Shown: one piece after another, positions 5,352 through 9,711 of the stretch | Layout: every line of letters begins with the position of its first letter | Position numbering within the stretch: position 1 is the first letter of the stretch | Assembly (NCBI GenBank): GCA_964347265.1 | Contig: CAYFXV010000021.1 | Location: 1 to 9,711, forward strand | DNA: 9,711 bases | Origin: CS1-C013 sp964347265 | Lineage (GTDB): Archaea > Aenigmatarchaeota > Aenigmatarchaeia > Aenigmatarchaeales > Aenigmatarchaeaceae | Reading direction: 5' to 3' | Notes under the pieces: model-generated | The model's input: only the letters and a program-made list of their open reading frames with translations | Told to the model about the DNA's origin: nothing | Databases searched by the model: none | Position numbers and translations under genes: made by a program

Positions 5352-6881
5352 ATGGCGTACACTATAGGATTTTCTAGTGGAATGTTTTATATAGTAGATA
5401 CAAAAGAAAAAGAACAATATCTAACAATGCCTAGAAAATTCTTTCAAGGTGCAATTGAAGGTGTAAATTTTACTCAAGTTGATATAGAATCTGTTACAGA
5501 ATTTAAAGAACCCTTTTTAAAAGAAGGAATGGAAAGAATGAAAAATTTGGGGATGAGGCTTGGTTTTCATGGAGAATCATACGCGATGGGTGGTGTTGAA
5601 AAACCAATTGGTATGTTAGATTCTTGTATAGAGATGCATTATACTCATGCTCATGAGAGATTGATAGAACATATTGAAGGATGTGGAAAGCTTGGCGGAG
5701 AATATGTTAATATTCATCCCTCAGAAACCACTCCATTTATAAAATTGGGAAGAGATTTACAACCAGCAAAACTTGTCGATCCTTGGGGAAGATCACTTGA
5801 TATTTTTCTCAAAGAAAATAAAAAAATTTTAGAATGGGCAATTGATGCTGCTAGCAAAAATGTGATTACTGCAACACATCTTCGTAGATATGCAAGAGCA
5901 TTTTTGGATCATTATCTTCTTGAGAGAAGGGGAAAAGAGAAAGAACCGATAACAAAGGAAGAAGAAAAACGTTTAGTTAAAGAAGCTTGGAAAAATGCTT
6001 TGTTTGAATTTGTTAATTCTAATGATTTAGAATATGGAGCAGAAAAAATAGCTTATTACATAATTGCAAAGTGGATGCAGGAAAATAAAGATCCTTTATG
6101 GAAAGATATAGTCGGAAAATATATTCCAGATAAAAAACTTATTGAAAAGCATAGAGAATGGGTTCCTGCTGTTTCTTGTAAATATATATGGGGTCATTTT
6201 AATCCTAGAGATTCTAGATTTAAAGATCCTAAACCATTGCTAAAAAAATACGGGATGTATTTTGTTTTTGAATCACAAATGGGTTCTGCTGGTTTAGAAG
6301 GTTTGTACAGATTAACAAGACCTAGAGATATGATTTTTTTATGTAAAAATATAGGCTCTAAATGGGTTGGAGTTTGTTTTGATTTTGAGCATGTTTTATC
6401 ACAGAATATTAAACCCAAAGAAGAGATAGAATCAATTCCTTATGGAATGGCAAACTATATAAAAGTTTGTCACTTAGGTTGGCCTACTCCTCATGTTCCT
6501 GCTCATATGCCAATTCCAGTAGGTTCAGAAGCTCATATATATTTATATGAGAGACTTTTTGAATTAAGAAAAAAAGGTTTTAAAAAGGGTTATCTTATTT
6601 TTGAGAGGGCAGCAGCAGGAAGAGGTTCAACTATCTTAGCTTTGAGACTAATAAAGCATTTTTTAGAAAAAGATGTTCCACCAAAAGAATTACCTCTAAG
6701 ATTTTTCGGGATGAGTGAAAAAGGACCAGATATAAAAAGACAAGAAGTGGCAGTAAGAGAACATTTTTTTGATCCCTTAAAAGGAATGCTTATTGTTCCC
6801 GAGGAAGAGTATACATTTTTAAGTTCAGCTGCAACAAAAAAAGGTAAAGCTGAGGTTTGGAAAAAAGAGAAATACAGATAA
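5352..6881 (+). CDS. Large Nfo-like (endonuclease IV/AP endonuclease 2 family) TIM-barrel protein, 509 aa
   Basis: The sequence follows the endonuclease IV/xylose-isomerase-like TIM barrel, whose Nfo members cut DNA at abasic sites with a three-metal centre. Candidate ligands appear in the Nfo order: H73 (GFHGES), H122 (NIHPSE), E307 (FVFES), D344 and H347 (CFDFEH), H374 (VCHLG), H385 (AHMPIPVG) and E418 (LIFERA). Only the Asp of the Nfo D-x-H pair lacks a match: P383 is in its place. A mostly helical, charged insertion of about 130 residues (about 150-280) splits the barrel, and a tail of about 75 residues follows E418. At 509 aa it is nearly twice the usual family length of about 260-290. 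The ATG directly follows the previous stop (TAAATG), with GGGTG at 5339-5343 as a possible ribosome binding site. Fold and metal site are well supported; the substrate (abasic DNA, other nucleic acid or a sugar) is not known. Confidence 0.85.
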   Translation: MAYTIGFSSGMFYIVDTKEKEQYLTMPRKFFQGAIEGVNFTQVDIESVTEFKEPFLKEGMERMKNLGMRLGFHGESYAMGGVEKPIGMLDSCIEMHYTHAHERLIEHIEGCGKLGGEYVNIHPSETTPFIKLGRDLQPAKLVDPWGRSLDIFLKENKKILEWAIDAASKNVITATHLRRYARAFLDHYLLERRGKEKEPITKEEEKRLVKEAWKNALFEFVNSNDLEYGAEKIAYYIIAKWMQENKDPLWKDIVGKYIPDKKLIEKHREWVPAVSCKYIWGHFNPRDSRFKDPKPLLKKYGMYFVFESQMGSAGLEGLYRLTRPRDMIFLCKNIGSKWVGVCFDFEHVLSQNIKPKEEIESIPYGMANYIKVCHLGWPTPHVPAHMPIPVGSEAHIYLYERLFELRKKGFKKGYLIFERAAAGRGSTILALRLIKHFLEKDVPPKELPLRFFGMSEKGPDIKRQEVAVREHFFDPLKGMLIVPEEEYTFLSSAATKKGKAEVWKKEKYR

Positions 6882-6901
6882 ATTTAAATACAAATAAATA
6901 C
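6881..6901 (+). promoter_or_regulatory. Possible internal promoter for the nucleotidyltransferase-HEPN gene
   Basis: AATTTAAATA (6881-6890) begins at the last base of the Nfo-like gene's stop codon and would direct a start near 6913, 10 nt before ATG 6923. AAATAAATAC (6892-6901) is a weaker box placed for a leaderless message. The last gene of the unit may thus be transcribed both with and without the others. Confidence 0.4.
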
Positions 6902-6922
6902 TATTTACTATTTAGTGGTAAA

Positions 6923-8179
6923 ATGACTAAGAATAAAAAGTCTAAGAATGTTAGTAGGAAGTTGAAAAAATTTTCCTTGGAAACAAGATTAAAATCAGCT
7001 GAAAAATTTAAGGATAAAATCTTAGACATGTTTAAAGGATATATTAAAGCTATTATAGTCTGGGGATCTATAACAAGAGGAGACTATACAGGAAAATCAG
7101 ATGTTGATATTTATATTATATTTGATGATACTAAATTTGCATTAAAAAAATTTGATGAAATTAGGAAAAAAATAGATAAAGACATTTATTCTACTGCATC
7201 TTCTATTGATCCAAGATTGCATCCACAACCAATATTGGCTTTAACAGAATTCATAAAAGGAATAAGATATACTCATCCTTTGTTTTTTAACATAGTTAGA
7301 GAAGGTTATGCTATTTATGATACTGGGTTTTTTATTCCAATGAGAAAGCTTTTAGAATGGGGAGAATTTCCTGTAACTCCTGAAGCAGCTCATATGAGAA
7401 TAGATTCTGTTCCAAGAAGGGTTCAAAGAGTGAGAAACGTCAAGTTGTATATGATTGCTGAGGATATGTATTATGCAATGCTAGATGCTGCTCAAGCTGT
7501 TTTAATGTATGTAGGTGTTGGACCTCCTGCCCCTAAACTTGCTGCAAAAGAAGTTAGAGAGCATTTGGTTAAGCCTGGATTATTGGAAGACGAATATGCA
7601 AAATCATTAGAAGATGTTGCAAATTTTAGGAAAAAGGTAGAACATAAAGAAATAAAGGAGATTTCTGGAGCAGAAGTTGATAAATGGTTGGAGAAAACTG
7701 AAAAATATGTAAAAAGATTTGAAAAATTGTTAAATGATTTGGAATTAAACAGAAAAGCTTATGATATTCAAAAAAATTATGAAGTCATGGTTAAAGCTTC
7801 TGTGGCTGCATTAAAATCTTTGAATAAACTTCCGAAAGAACCAGAGAAATTACCAGAAGCTTTTAAGAAATATTTGGTTGATGCTGGCTTGGTTGATCCT
7901 TTTTACTCTAGTGTTTTTGAAAAAGTTGTAGATATGAGGAAAATGCTTGAAGAAAAGAAACTTGATAAAGTAACACAAAGGGATATTTACATGAGTAAAG
8001 AATATGTTAGAAGATTCATAGCAGATGTCAGAAGATTCATTGATAAACCTCTACCTGATGTTCCAAAAGAAACTCCTGAAGAAAAAATAGAAAAAGCAAA
8101 AAAAGAAGTTGAGACTGCTAAAGAAATCAAAGATATTGGTAAAAAGAAAAGAAAAAGGAAACCTAAAAAGAAAAAGTGA
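6923..8179 (+). CDS. Minimal nucleotidyltransferase fused to two HEPN-like domains, 418 aa
   Basis: The N-terminal domain (about residues 20-140 from ATG 6923) has the nucleotidyltransferase signature GSITRGDYTGKSDVD: G48-S49, R52-G53 and the catalytic pair D60/D62. Two related helical repeats follow (about 180-270 and 286-374), aligning at Y..M..A..A.L, GL(L/V)...Y, V...RK..E.K and YV.RF. The first has a complete HEPN Rx4H motif, R236-KKVE-H241. In the second, R339 remains but the histidine position is E344. HEPN domains are often RNases, and in MntA-HepT toxin-antitoxin pairs the nucleotidyltransferase adenylylates HepT at the Tyr of RX4HXY. Here that position is Glu (E243), so this exact control is unlikely. 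The tail (about 380-418) is highly charged and ends in a Lys/Arg run suited to nucleic acid binding. ATG 6923 is preferred over TTG 6857, which would overlap the previous gene and put a TATA element inside the coding region. Substrate unknown. Confidence 0.85.
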   Translation: MTKNKKSKNVSRKLKKFSLETRLKSAEKFKDKILDMFKGYIKAIIVWGSITRGDYTGKSDVDIYIIFDDTKFALKKFDEIRKKIDKDIYSTASSIDPRLHPQPILALTEFIKGIRYTHPLFFNIVREGYAIYDTGFFIPMRKLLEWGEFPVTPEAAHMRIDSVPRRVQRVRNVKLYMIAEDMYYAMLDAAQAVLMYVGVGPPAPKLAAKEVREHLVKPGLLEDEYAKSLEDVANFRKKVEHKEIKEISGAEVDKWLEKTEKYVKRFEKLLNDLELNRKAYDIQKNYEVMVKASVAALKSLNKLPKEPEKLPEAFKKYLVDAGLVDPFYSSVFEKVVDMRKMLEEKKLDKVTQRDIYMSKEYVRRFIADVRRFIDKPLPDVPKETPEEKIEKAKKEVETAKEIKDIGKKKRKRKPKKKK

Positions 8180-8968
8180 TTATGACTTTTTCCATAATTC
8201 TTTAGCTTTTTTTAAGCTTAAAATAAGATAATCCCTATCTTCTGGAAATACTTCTAGAGTCATTGTATCATTATATCCTGTTTTTTTCAAAGCAGAAAAA
8301 ATCTTTTTGAAATCTATTGCGCCACATCCTAAGGGCAAATGATCATCTGCATGTCCAAAATTATCACTAGCATGAAAATGTCCAATTCTTTTTCCAAACA
8401 TCTTAATGAATTTTAAAGAAATATTTTTTCTGGTTATGTTTGCATGTCCTGTATCCAGTATTAACTTCATTTTTTTAAAATCCTTAAAAATTGGTTTAAA
8501 ATCCTCAGGTTCAAATAACCAACCATTGTGAGGCATCATATTTTCTAAGCAAACTGTAATTCCCAATTCACTGGCTTTATCATATACTTTGGCAAGAAAA
8601 TCATATCCATTTTTTTCAACTTTTTTTCTCTTGTATCTACCTAAACCTCTAACATAACTTGGATGAACAACAACTTTTTTTATTCCAAATTGCTTAGCCA
8701 AATCTAATGAATCTAAAATTTCTTTTTGTGAAGCTTCTCTTATGCTTTTAAATAAATCAGCAGTTGATACAAAAGTAGGGGCATGTTCTATAATGCCGAA
8801 TTTATAAGAAGATAAAGTTTTCAATATTTTCTTTTTATTTTGAAGTAATTTTTTAACAGTTAAAGGAGCATCTACTGCTAGTTCTATGAAATCAAAACCA
8901 GCTTTACCAATGAATCTTATTTCTTTTATTATTGGCTTTATTGGGTTGTTCATGGCTCCAAATTTCAT
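8180..8968 (-). CDS. Endonuclease IV/xylose isomerase-type TIM-barrel protein, 262 aa
   Basis: This is a compact sugar-phosphate isomerase/AP endonuclease 2 family barrel with every position of the Nfo three-metal site filled: H62 (IIEHAP), H102 (VVVHPS), E142 (CLENM), D172 and H175 (LDTGHAN), H199 (HFHASD), D208 and H210 (ADDHLPLG) and E239 (TLEVF). The length fits the family. Members include DNA repair endonuclease IV and sugar isomerases/epimerases; the complete ligand set fits an endonuclease IV-like enzyme, but similar sets occur in isomerases, so the substrate is not fixed and I give no gene symbol. The start ATG 8968 has a TATA box centred 26.5 nt upstream, indicating a leaderless message. 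Its stop codon touches that of the convergent nucleotidyltransferase-HEPN gene. It shares an AT-rich divergent promoter region with eL33. It is distinct from the larger barrel at 5352-6881, which has an insertion. Confidence 0.88.
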   Translation of the reverse strand: MKFGAMNNPIKPIIKEIRFIGKAGFDFIELAVDAPLTVKKLLQNKKKILKTLSSYKFGIIEHAPTFVSTADLFKSIREASQKEILDSLDLAKQFGIKKVVVHPSYVRGLGRYKRKKVEKNGYDFLAKVYDKASELGITVCLENMMPHNGWLFEPEDFKPIFKDFKKMKLILDTGHANITRKNISLKFIKMFGKRIGHFHASDNFGHADDHLPLGCGAIDFKKIFSALKKTGYNDTMTLEVFPEDRDYLILSLKKAKELWKKS

Positions 8969-8990
8969 GTTATCACAGTAATTATTTAGT

Positions 8991-8998
8991 TTTATATT
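8991..8998 (-). promoter_or_regulatory. TATA box of the 262-aa TIM-barrel gene
   Basis: AATATAAA on the minus strand is centred 26.5 nt before the ATG at 8968, as expected for a leaderless transcript. It lies in the 61-nt gap between two divergent genes, so it is within a few bases of the eL33 promoter. Confidence 0.55.
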
Positions 8999-9007
8999 TA
9001 TTAAATA
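8997..9007 (+). promoter_or_regulatory. Probable TATA element of the eL33 gene
   Basis: TTTATTAAATA is centred about 28 nt before ATG 9030, consistent with a leaderless or very short-leader message. It touches or overlaps the divergent TATA box at 8991-8998, so the two genes probably compete for, or share, factor binding. Confidence 0.4.
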
Positions 9008-9029
9008 AAATTATAAATAAGGTTTTGAT

Positions 9030-9308
9030 ATGCAAGGAAAAATAATTGCTATGCTAGATCCAAAAGGAATCATAGTAAACTATCATATAGCATATACTAA
9101 AGAGGTTTTGGTATCTGTGCCTGGAATAAATTCTAAAAGAGAAGCAGGAAAATTAATTGGAAAAAAAGCTGTTTGGAAAGATGAAAAAGGAAATGAGTAT
9201 GAAGGTTATGTTTCTGGTTTGCATGGAAGAAGGGGAACTTTAAAAGTTAAATTCAAAAAACCTTTACCTGCAAAATCTTTGGGAAAACCAATTAACATTG
9301 CTGGATAA
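9030..9308 (+). CDS. rpl35ae: Large-subunit ribosomal protein eL33 (L35Ae)
   Basis: eL33 is a small beta-barrel protein of the large ribosomal subunit, found in archaea and eukaryotes but not in bacteria. The 92-aa length fits. Family landmarks are VPGINSKREAGKLIGKKAVWK (residues 30-50), the G-rich GYVSGLHGRRGTLKVKFKK stretch (59-77, with HGRRG at the usual HGN-x-G position) and the closing LPAKSLGKPINI. The N-terminal strand leads into GIIVNYHIAYTKEVLVSV, typical of the barrel. ATG 9030 gives the expected N-terminus. The gene sits alone between a divergent TIM-barrel gene and a convergent KaiC-like gene whose stop codon directly abuts its own, so transcripts of the two converging genes must overlap or end inside each other. 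No unusual residues are seen. Confidence 0.93.
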   Translation: MQGKIIAMLDPKGIIVNYHIAYTKEVLVSVPGINSKREAGKLIGKKAVWKDEKGNEYEGYVSGLHGRRGTLKVKFKKPLPAKSLGKPINIAG

Positions 9309-9711
9309 TTACTTTATTTCTATTATCTTTAATCCGTCTTTTGTGATTTCAAATGGATGAATAAAAATAGAATGGTCTGTTCTTCTCATTTTTCTGATTG
9401 TTAAAGTTCTTTTGAACTCTTCTGCTACTGGTAAGAATTCTAATTTTATCACAGAATCAACAAAAAATTCTATTATTCCACTCATGCTTAATAAGTCAGT
9501 TCCTTCTGGGACAGTTCCAGTAACAATTGTTGTTATTTCAAGCTTTTTTAAATCATTTATTAATTTCATTATAGCTACTCTTCTCAAATAATCATCTTTT
9601 ATGAACATCTCAATAATTGTTGTTGAATCAATAACAACTCTTTTTGCCTTCACTTTTTTAACAAGCTCTTCTATTTTTGAGTAAAGATCATAAACATATA
9701 TTTTCAAAATT
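9309..9711 (-). CDS. KaiC/Rad55-like RecA-superfamily ATPase, C-terminal part (5' end beyond the window)
   Basis: The frame is open to the right edge and no true start is visible: the only candidate near the edge is a TTG at 9707, read here as an internal leucine codon. The fragment carries a Walker B strand, RVVIDS (about residues 23-28 counted from that codon), followed by a helix (TIIEMF). It ends with the signature closing segment of KaiC-like proteins, IRKMRRTDHS then HPFEITKDGLKI. Archaeal single-domain KaiC-like/Rad55 ATPases are usually about 230-250 aa, so roughly the first 100 residues, including Walker A, should lie beyond 9711. Such proteins are linked to signalling, motility or recombination control; nothing here decides which. 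The stop touches that of eL33, with no intergenic base. Confidence 0.85.
   Translation of the reverse strand, partial: ILKIYVYDLYSKIEELVKKVKAKRVVIDSTTIIEMFIKDDYLRRVAIMKLINDLKKLEITTIVTGTVPEGTDLLSMSGIIEFFVDSVIKLEFLPVAEEFKRTLTIRKMRRTDHSIFIHPFEITKDGLKIIEIK

Noticed and set aside
6194..6418. 74-codon minus-strand frame
   Set aside because: Antisense shadow within the Nfo-like gene, across its conserved metal-ligand region.
6857..6922. TTG start giving 22 extra residues to the nucleotidyltransferase-HEPN protein
   Set aside because: It would overlap the previous gene, lacks a ribosome binding site and places TATA-like DNA in the coding region; ATG 6923 fits the domain start.
6923..8179. Classical MntA-HepT toxin-antitoxin pair
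   Set aside because: Both activities are on a single chain, the HEPN is duplicated, and the HepT tyrosine of RX4HXY is not present.

Overview
The window looks like a stretch of an AT-rich (by eye roughly 30% G+C) archaeal chromosome, most likely from a small-genome DPANN lineage of the Woesearchaeota/Pacearchaeota type. Archaeal markers are a transcription factor B gene (zinc ribbon plus two cyclin folds), ribosomal protein eL33 (L35Ae), a KaiC/Rad55-like ATPase tail, and TATA boxes about 26 nt ahead of several starts. The phylum assignment is inference; the archaeal assignment is firm.

Layout. 1-993 (minus): two adjacent, coupled genes encoding diverged copies of one unrecognised protein family; the second runs off the left edge. 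994-1409: AT-rich intergenic DNA holding two divergent promoters and a GC-rich patch that resembles a tRNA 3' end. 1410-1610 (plus): a 66-residue charged helical protein with a strong Shine-Dalgarno and a 12-bp hairpin terminator. 1789-3157 (minus): a SWIM-like zinc-finger protein followed by TFB. 3158-3472: intergenic DNA with short direct repeats and the promoter of the next unit. 3473-8179 (plus): a tight four-gene unit: a 57-residue two-helix membrane protein, a 566-residue unrecognised protein with a central zinc ribbon, a 509-residue Nfo-like TIM barrel with an insertion, and a nucleotidyltransferase fused to two HEPN-like domains. 8180-8968 (minus): a compact Nfo/xylose-isomerase-type TIM barrel. 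9030-9308 (plus): eL33. 9309-9711 (minus): the C-terminal part of a KaiC-like ATPase.

How it fits together. The most interesting part is the 3473-8179 unit. Its third product keeps nearly all the metal ligands of the endonuclease IV three-metal site. Its fourth combines a minimal nucleotidyltransferase with one HEPN domain carrying a complete Rx4H motif and a second HEPN repeat in which the histidine is glutamate. Such modules occur in nucleic acid cleavage and in nucleotide-transfer control of toxins (MntA-HepT). A previously undescribed nucleic-acid-processing or defence/quality-control cassette is therefore plausible, but the sequence does not prove it. The rest is mainly housekeeping: transcription initiation, the ribosome and a regulatory ATPase.

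Gene packing is extreme. Stops abut starts (5351/5352), coupled genes are separated by 1 or 4 nt, and two convergent pairs have stop codons touching (8179/8180 and 9308/9309).
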